From: Flavonifractor sp052065355
GTDB lineage: Bacteria > Bacillota > Clostridia > Oscillospirales > Oscillospiraceae
Direction of reading: 5' to 3'
Assembly (NCBI RefSeq): GCF_052065355.1
Contig: NZ_JBQHUF010000015.1
Span: 1-64,000 of the forward strand
Length of the DNA: 64,000 nt
The position numbers were made by a program, and so were the translations under genes. The notes beneath the pieces were generated by a model. The model had not been told where the DNA came from and ran no database searches. It saw only the letters and a list, made by a program, of their open reading frames with translations. Numbering within the stretch: position 1 is the stretch's first letter; each line of letters begins with the position of its first letter. Below are positions 1-8,207 of this stretch, one piece after another.

Positions 1-28
1 CCCCGCCCCCCCGCCCCCCCCCCCCCCC
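1..28. repeat. C-rich homopolymer at window start
   Basis: The first 28 bases are cytosine apart from two guanines. Nothing else in the window resembles this tract. It abuts the 3' end of an acetyltransferase gene on the minus strand, where a normal terminator might be expected. It looks like a contig edge or a sequencing artefact (poly-G calls read on the other strand) rather than biology. Confidence 0.6.
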
Positions 29-34
29 ACGGTT

Positions 35-466
35 TTACCGCTTCATCACAAAGTTGGTCAGCAGCACGCCGCGGCGCTCCACCTGCTGCTCCTTCACCAC
101 CCGCCAGCCTCTTTGCTCAAAAAAGGGCCGGGCGGTGAGGGAAGCGTGGGTCAATTGGGCTTCGGGCAGGGCATCGCACAGGGCGGTGGCTACTCCTCTC
201 CCCTGCCAGTCCTTGTGAACATACAGCCGATCCAGGTAACCGTCGTCCGCCAGGTCGGCAAAGCCCACGATGCTCCCCTCCGCCTCCGCCACCAGAGTAG
301 TGTGAGCCAGGAAGGAGGCATCCCAGGCGGCCAGATCCACCTGTCCGTCGGCCCAGGCATCCAACTGTTCGGGCGTATAGTCCCGGGCATTGACGGTGTG
401 GACGGTGTCATAAAACAGCGCGGCCAGGGCGGGGCAGTCCTCAGAGCGATAGAGACGCAGGGTCAT
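35..466 (-). CDS. GNAT family N-acetyltransferase
   Basis: A 143-residue protein of the GCN5-related N-acetyltransferase fold, which moves an acetyl group from acetyl-CoA to an amine; the substrate is not evident. The acetyl-CoA loop is seen as DWQGRGVATALCDA (about residues 85-98), followed by the usual terminal motif LTARPFFEQRGWRV, where an aromatic pair precedes the last strands. Its ATG overlaps the stop of the upstream P-type ATPase gene by four bases (ATGA arrangement), so the two are co-transcribed and translationally coupled. Whether it modifies the ATPase is unknown. It ends close to the poly-C tract, so its terminator is not visible. Length and motifs are typical of the family. Confidence 0.82.
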   Translation of the reverse strand: MTLRLYRSEDCPALAALFYDTVHTVNARDYTPEQLDAWADGQVDLAAWDASFLAHTTLVAEAEGSIVGFADLADDGYLDRLYVHKDWQGRGVATALCDALPEAQLTHASLTARPFFEQRGWRVVKEQQVERRGVLLTNFVMKR

Positions 467-2910
467 AGCTTCCGCCTCCCCCGCAGGTGCTTTCCCTTAT
501 TGATCAGGGAACTACCCAGCTCAAAGAGGTTGAGCATCAGCTTGAATACCGAGTAGGACAGACCCAGGAAGACCAGCAATACCAGGAAGGGCTGGATTTC
601 CAAAGGGCTGAGGCCGAAATTCTGGCCAAAGAAGATGATCGTCACCGCCGAGGAGCCCGCCATGGCCCCCCACAGCACCCGCCGCTTCCAGTCAAAGGGC
701 TTGCACACCTGATAGAGCACCAGGATACCCACCACGATCAGCAGAATGGCGGAGATGGTAGACAGCTCGTCGGTGGTGAAGCCGAAGGCCAGGTAGAAGG
801 CCTCCGCCCCCAGCACCACAATGAGGTCGGTAAGGCCGCCGGGCAGGGCGGAGCGGAACACGTTGCCCAGGAATTTGCCCTTTACCAGGCTGTGGTTGGG
901 CTCCAGGGCCAGGAAGAAGGAGGGCACGCCGATAGTGACGGCACTGAGCAGGGAGAGCTGCAGAGGAGTCACCGGATAGGGCACCGTGGCAAACAGAGAG
1001 ATAATGGACAGGCAGAAGGAAAAAATATTCTTTACCAGGTAGAGGGCGGCGGCCCGCTGGATGTTGTTGATGACCCGCCGGCCCTCGGCCACCACCTTGG
1101 GCATGGCGGAGAAGTCGGAGTTGAGGAGCACCAGCTGGGCGGCGTGGCAGGCGGCATCGGCACCGGAGGCCATAGCGATGCCGCAGTCGGCATCCTTCAA
1201 GGCCAGCACATCGTTGACACCGTCGCCCGTCATGGCCACGGTGTGGCCTTCCTTCTGGAGGGCACGGACCAGCTTGCGCTTCTGGTTGGGGGTCACCCGG
1301 CCGAAGACGGTATACTGGCGTACCGCCCGCTCGATGGCGGCGTCCGACTGAAGGGTGGCGGCATCCACGTACTTGTCCGCCCCCTCGATGCCCGCCTGGC
1401 GGGCCACCTCGGCCACCGTCACCGGGTTATCGCCGGAGATGACCTTCACCGCCACACCCTGCTCAGCAAAGTAGCGGAAGGTCTTGGGGGCTGCGGGACG
1501 CACCCGGTTGGCCAGCATGGTCAGGGCCATGGGGGACACCCGTCGTGGGTCCAGGCCCCGCTGCTGATCGGGCACGCCGTCGTACTCCGCCACCAGCAGC
1601 ACCCGGTAACCCTTGGCAGACCAGGGCTCTACCTGCTCCTTCAGGTCGGAATACCGCTGGCCCATAATGAACTCGGGGGCACCCACCACATAGGAGCCAT
1701 GGCCGGGGAAAACGGCGGCGCTCCACTTGGCTGCCGAGGTGAAAGGAATGGTTTGTGAGGCGTGCCACGCGGAATTGCCGTGGAATTTCTTCTGCATAGC
1801 CCGGCCGGTGTCGTTGTCCGCCTCCATTACCTTATAAAAAGCGTTGAGGGTCTCGGTGACCACCGTCTCGGCGTACTTCTCCTCGTCCAGGTACACCACC
1901 TCCCCCACCTCCATCTGGGGTTCGGTGATGGTGCCTGTCTTGTCCACGCACAGCACGTCCACACGGGCCAGGGTCTCAATACAGTTCATATCCTGGGCCA
2001 GAACCTTACCCTGGGCCAGGCGGATCATGCTCACCGCCAGAGCCACGCTGGTCAGCAGGTACAGGCCCTCAGGGATCATACCGATAAGGGCCGCCACCAC
2101 GGACACCACCGCCTCCTGGGCGGTACGTTCCAGGAAAAAGTACTCCTTTACAAACAGAGCCACGCCGATGGGCACCAGCAGGATACCGATGATGCGGATG
2201 AGCTTGTCCAGGGAGGACATCATCTCACTCTTGCCTACGGTGACATCCTTTTTGGCCTCCAGCGTCAGCTTGGCGGCATAGGAATCGGCGCCCACCCGGT
2301 CCAGCCGGGCCCGGCACCGGCCGGCCACCACGAAGGAACCGGAGAGCAGCTCGTCGCCGGGATTTTTTACGATTGCATCGGCCTCGCCGGTGATCAGAGC
2401 CTCATTCACCTGCACCTGGCCGGAGAGGACGGTGGCGTCGGCGGGGATCTGCTCCCCAGAGGAGAGCTCCGCCACGTCGTCCCGCACCAACTGGGCCGCA
2501 GGGACGGACACCACGTTCCCTTCCCGCACCACGTTGGCTCGGGGTGCAGACAGCAGATTCAACTTGTCCACCGTCTGCTTGGATCGCAGCTGCTGGATGA
2601 TGCCGATGCCGGTATTGGCCAGGGCGATGAGCAGGAACAGCAAGTCGTCAAGGGACCCCACCGCAATGAGCAGGGCCGCCAGTACGATAAAAATGAAGTT
2701 GAAGAAGGTGCAGCAGTTTTCCCGCACGATCTGGCCCACCGTCTTGGTGGGGGATTCCACCGGGTCGTTGGCCCAGCCGTGGTGCTGCCGCTCCTTCACC
2801 TGGGACAGGTTCAGGCCCTTTTCCGGGTCTGCAGTCACCCGGGGGACCTCCCGCCGGGCCGGTTTTACTGCCTCCGCCGGGGCTTTCCGACGCAATTGTT
2901 TCTTTGCCAT
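463..2910 (-). CDS. Cation-translocating P-type ATPase (CtpE-like)
   Basis: An 815-residue membrane pump that uses ATP to move a cation. The actuator motif TGE (about 174-176), a membrane PEGL motif (about 280-283), the phosphorylation motif DKTGT with Asp323, and the hinge GDGVNDVLALKDADCGIAMA are all intact. Several hydrophobic helices lie at about 65-105, 235-300 and in the last 200 residues. PEGL and the lack of an N-terminal heavy-metal domain separate it from copper/zinc pumps and resemble mycobacterial CtpE, a calcium-linked pump; that substrate is only an inference. The frame opens 26 codons earlier, but the ATG at 2910 is preceded by GGCGGGAG and begins a basic cytoplasmic tail (MAKKQLRRK), so it is preferred. 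Confidence 0.9.
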   Translation of the reverse strand: MAKKQLRRKAPAEAVKPARREVPRVTADPEKGLNLSQVKERQHHGWANDPVESPTKTVGQIVRENCCTFFNFIFIVLAALLIAVGSLDDLLFLLIALANTGIGIIQQLRSKQTVDKLNLLSAPRANVVREGNVVSVPAAQLVRDDVAELSSGEQIPADATVLSGQVQVNEALITGEADAIVKNPGDELLSGSFVVAGRCRARLDRVGADSYAAKLTLEAKKDVTVGKSEMMSSLDKLIRIIGILLVPIGVALFVKEYFFLERTAQEAVVSVVAALIGMIPEGLYLLTSVALAVSMIRLAQGKVLAQDMNCIETLARVDVLCVDKTGTITEPQMEVGEVVYLDEEKYAETVVTETLNAFYKVMEADNDTGRAMQKKFHGNSAWHASQTIPFTSAAKWSAAVFPGHGSYVVGAPEFIMGQRYSDLKEQVEPWSAKGYRVLLVAEYDGVPDQQRGLDPRRVSPMALTMLANRVRPAAPKTFRYFAEQGVAVKVISGDNPVTVAEVARQAGIEGADKYVDAATLQSDAAIERAVRQYTVFGRVTPNQKRKLVRALQKEGHTVAMTGDGVNDVLALKDADCGIAMASGADAACHAAQLVLLNSDFSAMPKVVAEGRRVINNIQRAAALYLVKNIFSFCLSIISLFATVPYPVTPLQLSLLSAVTIGVPSFFLALEPNHSLVKGKFLGNVFRSALPGGLTDLIVVLGAEAFYLAFGFTTDELSTISAILLIVVGILVLYQVCKPFDWKRRVLWGAMAGSSAVTIIFFGQNFGLSPLEIQPFLVLLVFLGLSYSVFKLMLNLFELGSSLINKGKHLRGRRKL

Positions 2911-3101
2911 GCTCCCGCCTCTGCTTTTTTGTGGTCTTTTGTAGGCATTATACTGGATTTGCTTCCGCCGGACAAGGGCGGCAGGCAAATCTTAACTGTT
3001 TCCTCACAATTTTTTCGTATTTTATTCGTTTTCAAGGGAACCGCTTTCCCGGTCTGTCCGGGCACGTCCTCCGCTATACTGGATAGAAAGGAGGGTCGCC
3101 T

Positions 3102-3359
3102 ATGGAGTGGAACATGGACCGAAAGCAGGCCGCCGGCCGGCTGATGCTGTGCGGAGGCCTGGCTGCGGTGCTCTGCGGGGCGGCTGTCAAGCTGCCTGCT
3201 CTGGAGGAGCATCGCCCCTGGCTGGAGGAGCACAAGCTGGAAGTGGGGGCGGTAACGGCGGCGGCGCTGTTTGGCCTGTCCCTGCTGGTTTTTCCTCTGC
3301 CAGAGGAATGCGAAGAGGAGGAACCGGACCCCTGTGACGGATACTGCCCCGTGGAATAG
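3102..3359 (+). CDS. Small membrane protein, unknown function
   Basis: An 85-residue protein that I do not recognise. Two hydrophobic stretches (about residues 13-29 and 48-65) flank a charged loop containing two similar EEH segments; the C-terminus is acidic with three cysteines (at about 70, 78 and 82). AAAGGAGGG lies seven bases before the ATG, a strong ribosome site, and a good terminator follows directly, so this is probably a genuine single-gene unit. A TATACT hexamer sits close upstream, but with no clear -35. It is divergent from the P-type ATPase and could share its intergenic control region. The paired cysteines may bind metal or form disulfides, which is speculation. Confidence 0.6.
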   Translation: MEWNMDRKQAAGRLMLCGGLAAVLCGAAVKLPALEEHRPWLEEHKLEVGAVTAAALFGLSLLVFPLPEECEEEEPDPCDGYCPVE

Positions 3360-3365
3360 CCGCAA

Positions 3366-3393
3366 AAAGGACCCGCCGAAGGGCGGGTCCTTT
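3366..3393. terminator. Bidirectional intrinsic terminator
   Basis: A 12-bp perfect stem (AAAGGACCCGCC paired with GGCGGGTCCTTT) closes on a GAAG loop, with A and T runs at either side. It lies between the convergent small membrane protein gene and the glucokinase gene and can serve both. Confidence 0.85.
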
Positions 3394-3398
3394 GTCGT

Positions 3399-4346
3399 TC
3401 AGCGGAACAGGGGCAGCAGGGCCGCGCCGATGATGCCGGCGTCGTTGCCCAGAGCGGCCCGCACCAGCCGGGTGCGGTGGACACTGTTGCGGGCGTAGTC
3501 CTCCCGGTTCAGGATGTAGCGCACCGGAGCCATCAGGGTCTCCCCCTGAGCGGAAGGTCCGCCGCCGATGCAGAACACTTCCGGCTGGAAGATGTTCACC
3601 AGGCTGGCCACGCCGCAGCCCAGGTAGTCCACATACTCGTCGATGACCTTTCCGGCGGCGGCGTCCCCCTGAGCGGCGGCGTCAAAGGGAGTACGGCCGT
3701 TGACCTTGTCCAGGCTGCCCGCCAGCTGCCACAGCAGGGAGTCGGGATTTTCCTCCATCACTTCCCGGGTTCGCTTGATGAGGGCGGTGGCGGAGCAGTA
3801 GGCCTCGAAGCAACCCTTCCGGCCGCAGGTGCACAGCCGGCCGCCGTGCTCGATCACGAAGTGGCCCACCTCCATACCGGCGTAGTTGAAGCCGGTATAC
3901 AGCTTGCCACCCAGTACGGCGCCGCCTCCCACGCCGGTACCCAGGGTAATGGCCACCATGGACTGGCTGCCCTTGCCCGCTCCGGCGGCAAATTCGCCCA
4001 GGGCGGCGGCGTTGGCGTCGTTCTCCAGATAAATGGGTTTGTTCAGCCGCTCCTCCATCAGGGCTGCCAGGGGCACATCCTCAAAGTCCAAATTGGACCA
4101 GAATTTGATCAGGCCGTGCTGGGGCTCGATGGTGCCGGGGGAGCCAATGCCCACCGACCGGATCTCCTCCATCCCGATCCCCGCCTGTTCCGCCGCGGCC
4201 CGGGCGGCGGCGGCCATTTGGTCGGCCACAGCCTCAGGACCCGTCCGGGGGGTAGGCAGGCTGACCTTGCCCAGGATGGTCCCGTCCTGATCCACAACGG
4301 CGGCGGCCACGTTGGTGCCGCCCAGATCAATGCCAAGATAGTGCAT
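3399..4346 (-). CDS. glcK: ROK family glucokinase
   Basis: A 315-residue sugar kinase of the ROK family, expected to phosphorylate glucose to glucose-6-phosphate with ATP in the cytoplasm. It begins with the phosphate-binding motif GIDLGGTNVAAAVVD. The ROK zinc motif is present as EHGGRLCTCGRKGCFEAYCS, with the histidine-region EVGH just before it. A catalytic DANAAALGE segment is also visible. It forms a single-gene unit with its own promoter (TATAAT at 4376-4381) and a terminator on each side. Glucokinase is the usual annotation at this length in Clostridia, although ROK kinases for mannose, fructose or N-acetylmannosamine share these motifs. Confidence 0.9.
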   Translation of the reverse strand: MHYLGIDLGGTNVAAAVVDQDGTILGKVSLPTPRTGPEAVADQMAAAARAAAEQAGIGMEEIRSVGIGSPGTIEPQHGLIKFWSNLDFEDVPLAALMEERLNKPIYLENDANAAALGEFAAGAGKGSQSMVAITLGTGVGGGAVLGGKLYTGFNYAGMEVGHFVIEHGGRLCTCGRKGCFEAYCSATALIKRTREVMEENPDSLLWQLAGSLDKVNGRTPFDAAAQGDAAAGKVIDEYVDYLGCGVASLVNIFQPEVFCIGGGPSAQGETLMAPVRYILNREDYARNSVHRTRLVRAALGNDAGIIGAALLPLFR

Positions 4347-4375
4347 ACTCCAGCCTCCTCGTTTCTTCTGCTGAC

Positions 4376-4404
4376 ATTATAAGACACCTCCGCCCCCAGT
4401 ACAA
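4376..4404 (-). promoter_or_regulatory. Promoter of glucokinase gene
   Basis: On the minus strand, TTGTAC (4399-4404) and TATAAT (4376-4381) are separated by 17 bp. The predicted transcript starts about 20 bases before the ribosome site AGGAGG of glcK. A sigma-70-type promoter read by eye. Confidence 0.75.
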
Positions 4405-4412
4405 GCAAAAAA

Positions 4413-4443
4413 CGCCCCGGAGCGAAAACTTCGCTCCGGGGCG
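4413..4443 (-). terminator. Intrinsic terminator after flippase-like gene
   Basis: A 14-bp perfect stem (CGCCCCGGAGCGAA and complement) with a three-base loop is followed on the minus strand by a run of six T. It ends the glycosyltransferase/flippase pair before the glcK promoter. Confidence 0.88.
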
Positions 4444-4471
4444 GATGATGTCTGAATGCCAGGGCGGGCCG

Positions 4472-5545
4472 TCAGGTGGTCACGGTCCCCCGGGCCGTCC
4501 TAGGGAGCCGGGGAGAGATGGCTACCTGCTTCTTCTGACGGGAACGCAGGTGGACCAGCAGGGTAATACCGCCGCTGATAATCAGGAAGGAATAGAAGCT
4601 GATGCCCCGGGACACCAGCACCGCCGGAGTCACCAGGGTGGGGCCGAAGAAAAGGGCCATAGCGGTGACGAAGCCTCCCTCAGAGGCGCCTACCGCCCCG
4701 GGCAGAGGCAGATTGGACACCGCCAGGGTCACCAGCGCCTGGGTGCAGATGATGCTCACTGCGCTGCTGCCGGTAAGGCCGAAGGCGTTGTACACCATCA
4801 CCGGCACAGCAAAGAGGGCGGTAAGCTGGAGGAAGGTGAGCCCCAGCAGCACCGGCACCAGGCCGGGATTGGCTTTGACGCACTCCGCGCCCCGGCGGTA
4901 CTCCGCCAGCTGACGCTCCAGCTTCTCCTGGGCCGCCTGCTCGTTGCGCACCAGATGCAGCCGTACCAGCAGTCTGAGCACGCCGCCGGTGAGCTTGCGG
5001 GCGGCATTGGGCAAAAACATTAGGCAGAGCATACCCGCCGTCAATGCGCCGTTGACCAGTGTACCATAGAGCAGCAGAAGCATAAGCCCATTCCCAAGGT
5101 TGGTCACCAGCTTGAAATGGGAGAGCACCACTACCAGAGCGTAACACACCACCGTCACCTGATAGCACACGGCAATGAGCATCATGTTCAGAGCACCATG
5201 GGCGGCGGGGATGTTGTCCCGGCTCATATAGTAGACCTGGGCAGGCTGGCCTCCGGTAGAAGAGGGGGTAATGGAGCTTACGTAGAACCCCACAAAGGAG
5301 TAACCCAGGCAGCGGCGGTAACTGGCCCTGTGGCCCAGCCGCCCCAGGATGAGGTGGGAACACATAGCCTCGCACCCCACAAAGGCCACCATCAGGCCCA
5401 GGCCCAGCAGCAGCCAGCCCGGCTTGACCTGGACCAGGATGCCGGCCAGCTTGTTCAGGGACAGGTCCTTCAGCAGCAAATAGCCGGTGAGGGCCATCAG
5501 TGCCAGGATCATCCCGATGCCCAGCAGACTTTTCCGTTTGTTCAT
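4472..5545 (-). CDS. Lysylphosphatidylglycerol synthase-like membrane protein (UPF0104/YbhN family)
   Basis: A 357-residue polytopic membrane protein with about eight hydrophobic helices spread over the whole length. It matches the membrane domain of MprF-type flippases/synthases (YbhN/UPF0104), seen in segments such as YSFVGFYVSSITPSSTGGQP near the middle and LPLPGAVGASEGGF near the end, both hallmark motifs. It lacks the C-terminal aminoacyl transferase domain of MprF, so it is more likely a lipid flippase or lipid-linked transport protein. Its start overlaps the upstream glycosyltransferase by four bases, so the pair is translationally coupled. A role in moving a glycolipid made by its neighbour across the membrane is plausible but inferred from context only. 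Confidence 0.85.
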   Translation of the reverse strand: MNKRKSLLGIGMILALMALTGYLLLKDLSLNKLAGILVQVKPGWLLLGLGLMVAFVGCEAMCSHLILGRLGHRASYRRCLGYSFVGFYVSSITPSSTGGQPAQVYYMSRDNIPAAHGALNMMLIAVCYQVTVVCYALVVVLSHFKLVTNLGNGLMLLLLYGTLVNGALTAGMLCLMFLPNAARKLTGGVLRLLVRLHLVRNEQAAQEKLERQLAEYRRGAECVKANPGLVPVLLGLTFLQLTALFAVPVMVYNAFGLTGSSAVSIICTQALVTLAVSNLPLPGAVGASEGGFVTAMALFFGPTLVTPAVLVSRGISFYSFLIISGGITLLVHLRSRQKKQVAISPRLPRTARGTVTT

Positions 5546-6636
5546 CCGACTTTCGCCTCCCGTTCCACGGCCAGCCCGGAGAGGATGCGGTTCAGGCCCT
5601 CTTCCTCCAGCCGGGCTTTCATGGCCTGCATCCGGGCGGACATCGCGGCCAATGCCTCGTCATCATAGATCAGGTTCCGGATAGCCGCCAGACAGGCCTC
5701 CGGCTCCTTGGACGCCACCCGTCCCATTCCCTTCCGCACCAGGAAACGGGCGTTGTTCTTCTCCTGCTCCAGGAAGGGCTCCCAGGCCAGGATGGGCAGC
5801 TCAGAAAAAATACTCTCAAACATGGTAATGCCGCCGGGCTTGGTGAGTACCAGATCGGAGGCGGCCATATACTCGTACACCCGGTCGGTAAAGCCCAGCA
5901 CCTCAATGTTGGCGTATTTCCCCGCCAGGCGCTCGTATAGCTTCTGATTTCCACCGGTAATAATCGTGGTGTGGACGTTGGGCAGATCGTTGAGCTCCTC
6001 ATAGAAGGAGTCCTTCCGGGGCATCAGCCCCAGGCCGCCGCCCATGACCAGCAGCCGCCGCTCCTCGCCGCCCCGCCGCCGGGCAGGGTGCTTGAACTCC
6101 AGGCGCACCGGGATACCGGTGACGCAGATGATCTCCCGGTCCACGCCCTTGGCCGCCAGCTTCTCCCGGATATCCTCAGAGCCCACCAGATAGCAGTCCG
6201 TGCTCTTGTGGATCCACTCGGAGTGGCTGGACAGATCGGTAACACAGGTGATCAGGGGCAGATTGCTCCCTGTCTCTCCCTTCCAGCGGGACATCATCCG
6301 GGCGCAGATGGGATGGGTGGCGATGACCGCGTCGGGCCGCCGGTCATCCAGCAGTTCCTCCAGCCGGTCCATCTCCTGCTCCTCAAACAGCTGCCAGTCC
6401 GTGGAGGGCAGGTCCTGGGTGATCTTATAGTAAAGGTTGAACAGCCCGCTGCCGCGGGTCACCAGCAGGTTGAACCAGCGGTACATGGCCTCCGAGGTGT
6501 TGGGCTTGGTATAGGCGATGAGATCCAGCACCTCTGCCTGGGCGTCGGGGAACGCCCGAAGCAGCTGCTGACGCAGAGACATGGACGCGGACCAGTGGCC
6601 CATGCCGAATTTTCCGGTCAAAATCAAGATCTTCAC
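5542..6636 (-). CDS. Diacylglycerol/MGDG-type glycosyltransferase
   Basis: A 364-residue GT28-type glycosyltransferase of the monogalactosyldiacylglycerol synthase / UgtP family. The N-terminus has the family signature ILTGKFGMGHWSAS (GxGH for membrane/lipid acceptor binding), and the nucleotide-sugar site is seen in the C-terminal half as LTKPGGITMFESI. It probably adds glucose or galactose from a UDP-sugar to diacylglycerol at the cytoplasmic membrane face, giving a membrane glycolipid or lipoteichoic acid anchor. Length is normal for bacterial MGDG synthase-like enzymes (about 370). It is first in a two-gene operon with a flippase-like protein. A TATACT hexamer at 6671-6676 (minus strand) may be its -10 element, without a clear -35. 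Confidence 0.88.
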   Translation of the reverse strand: MKILILTGKFGMGHWSASMSLRQQLLRAFPDAQAEVLDLIAYTKPNTSEAMYRWFNLLVTRGSGLFNLYYKITQDLPSTDWQLFEEQEMDRLEELLDDRRPDAVIATHPICARMMSRWKGETGSNLPLITCVTDLSSHSEWIHKSTDCYLVGSEDIREKLAAKGVDREIICVTGIPVRLEFKHPARRRGGEERRLLVMGGGLGLMPRKDSFYEELNDLPNVHTTIITGGNQKLYERLAGKYANIEVLGFTDRVYEYMAASDLVLTKPGGITMFESIFSELPILAWEPFLEQEKNNARFLVRKGMGRVASKEPEACLAAIRNLIYDDEALAAMSARMQAMKARLEEEGLNRILSGLAVEREAKVG

Positions 6637-6720
6637 GGGGTTTCCCTCCCTTTCCTAGCTTACAGGTCTAGTATAAAGGAGGTTTCTTTAGAAAACGTTG
6701 GGCAGATTCTTAAAAAGAAA

Positions 6721-7266
6721 TTAAGAAAAAGAAACATTTTGCTCACAAAGCATTTCCACGGCCTCCGGCGGGCGCTCCGGAGGCGTGCAGCAGGCCGCTC
6801 CCCGCCACCCGGAACCGGCGTAGGCGTGGAAGATCAATCCATCCAGCTCCCCGGTCCCGCCGGGGGCGATCAGAGGAACGGCAATGGTCTTGGGAAGCTG
6901 ACGCAGGCCCTGACCGGTACACTTGATCCTGGCCTCCTTCAGGGTCCAGATGGTGTACAGGCTTTCCCAGTCGCCCCCCAGCTCCTCATACCAGGCATAC
7001 TCCGCCGGGGAGCAGATATACCGGACCAGGCCGCTTCGCCGGGGGCGTACTTCCTCGATATCCACCCCCAAAGGGGCGGAACCCGTGCCGCACAGGGCCA
7101 GGCCGCCGCTGTGGCTCACGTTGAAATGGAGGTCCGGATGTTGGGGAAAGAAGGGTTTACCCCCCTCCTGCCGTGCCAGTTCCGGCAGCTGAGGCAGACC
7201 GTATTCCGCCGCCAGCAGCTTTGCCAGCAGCCCGTATGCCTCTTCCCTTCCCTGCCAGAGCACCAT
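6721..7266 (-). CDS. 4'-phosphopantetheinyl transferase
   Basis: A 181-residue Sfp/AcpT-type enzyme that moves phosphopantetheine from CoA to a serine on a carrier protein. The magnesium/CoA motif GVDIEEVRPR is near the middle, followed by the second motif YTIWTLKEARIKCTGQGL (WxxKEA). An upstream HFNVSHSGG stretch is the third conserved motif. The frame can be opened nine codons earlier, but AAAAAGGAGGGG lies just before the ATG at 7266, so that start is chosen. It stands alone, with no carrier protein or synthase gene beside it; it may serve fatty-acid ACP or a polyketide/peptide synthase elsewhere. Confidence 0.88.
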   Translation of the reverse strand: MVLWQGREEAYGLLAKLLAAEYGLPQLPELARQEGGKPFFPQHPDLHFNVSHSGGLALCGTGSAPLGVDIEEVRPRRSGLVRYICSPAEYAWYEELGGDWESLYTIWTLKEARIKCTGQGLRQLPKTIAVPLIAPGGTGELDGLIFHAYAGSGWRGAACCTPPERPPEAVEMLCEQNVSFS

Positions 7267-7384
7267 ATCCGTCCCCTCCTTTTTCTTCAGCATACCACAG
7301 AACCCCTTTGTTGGGTATCCCCTTTGCCTCCGTCTTTTCTTTCAGTTGCTTTTGGGTGGACAGGTGGGGTAAAATGATTCTTGG

Positions 7385-7424
7385 TCTTAAGGCACTCTTA
7401 AAACATTTCCACCTTCGGACTTAA
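7385..7424 (+). promoter_or_regulatory. Candidate operator: direct repeats upstream of response regulator
   Basis: TCTTAA occurs at 7385-7390 and again at 7396-7401, an 11-bp period. A related ACTTAA follows at 7419-7424, about two further helical turns away. OmpR-type regulators commonly bind direct repeats at this spacing, so this may be an autoregulatory site for the downstream gene. No assay or alignment supports it yet. Confidence 0.35.
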
Positions 7425-7465
7425 ATCTTTTCATCTAAACTGAGACCACAGTATGAGGTGAGGAT

Positions 7466-8170
7466 ATGAATACCATTCTGATCTGCGACGACGACAAAGA
7501 CATCGTATCCGCCCTGGACATCTACCTGTCCAGCGAGGGCTTTGCCACCCTGAAAGCCTATGACGGGCTGGAGTGTCTCCGCCTGGCGGAGAGCAACCCG
7601 GTGGATCTGATCCTGCTGGACGTGATGATGCCCGGCCTGGACGGCATCCGCACCACCGCCAAGCTGCGGGAAAGCTGCAACGTGCCTATCATTCTGCTCA
7701 CCGCCAAAAGCGAGGACGCGGACAAGGTGCTGGGTCTGAACATTGGGGCGGACGATTATATCACCAAACCCTTCAATCCCATTGAGGTCATCGCCCGGGT
7801 GAAGAGCCAGCTGCGGCGGTACACCAGTCTGGGCGGCAAGAGCTCCGGCGGCGGGGCGGCAGACCCCACCCTGCTCACCAACGGCGGCATCACCATGGAT
7901 GACGGAGCCAAGTCGGTGACGGTGGATGGGGAGCCTGTGAGCCTCACTCCGCTGGAGTACAACATTCTTCTGCTGCTGATGAAAAACCAGGGACGGGTGT
8001 TTTCTACCAGCCAGATCTATGAACTGGTGTGGAACGACCCCTCTCTGGGCTCGGAGAACACGGTAGCCGTCCACATCCGCCACCTGCGGGAGAAAATAGA
8101 GATCGACCCGGCCAACCCCCGATATATTAAGGTGGTGTGGGGCCTGGGCTACAAGATGGAAAAGGCGTAA
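7466..8170 (+). CDS. OmpR/PhoB family response regulator
   Basis: A 234-residue two-component regulator. The receiver domain (about 1-115) has the acidic pocket D8/D9, the phospho-acceptor Asp52 in LILLDVMMPG, Thr79 and Lys101 (TKPF). The C-terminal winged helix (about 135-232) ends with the typical RHLREKIEIDP...VWGLGYKME, as in OmpR/PhoB proteins. GAGGTGAGG lies before the ATG. It is 37 bases upstream of a histidine kinase gene, so the pair is one operon. Direct TCTTAA repeats upstream may be its own operator. The signal and regulon cannot be read from the sequence; BaeR/VanR/ResD-like proteins have the same architecture. Confidence 0.93.
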   Translation: MNTILICDDDKDIVSALDIYLSSEGFATLKAYDGLECLRLAESNPVDLILLDVMMPGLDGIRTTAKLRESCNVPIILLTAKSEDADKVLGLNIGADDYITKPFNPIEVIARVKSQLRRYTSLGGKSSGGGAADPTLLTNGGITMDDGAKSVTVDGEPVSLTPLEYNILLLLMKNQGRVFSTSQIYELVWNDPSLGSENTVAVHIRHLREKIEIDPANPRYIKVVWGLGYKMEKA

Positions 8171-8207
8171 GGGTCCGCCTGGCGCCGCCTATTGGGGAGG
8201 ACTGCAT

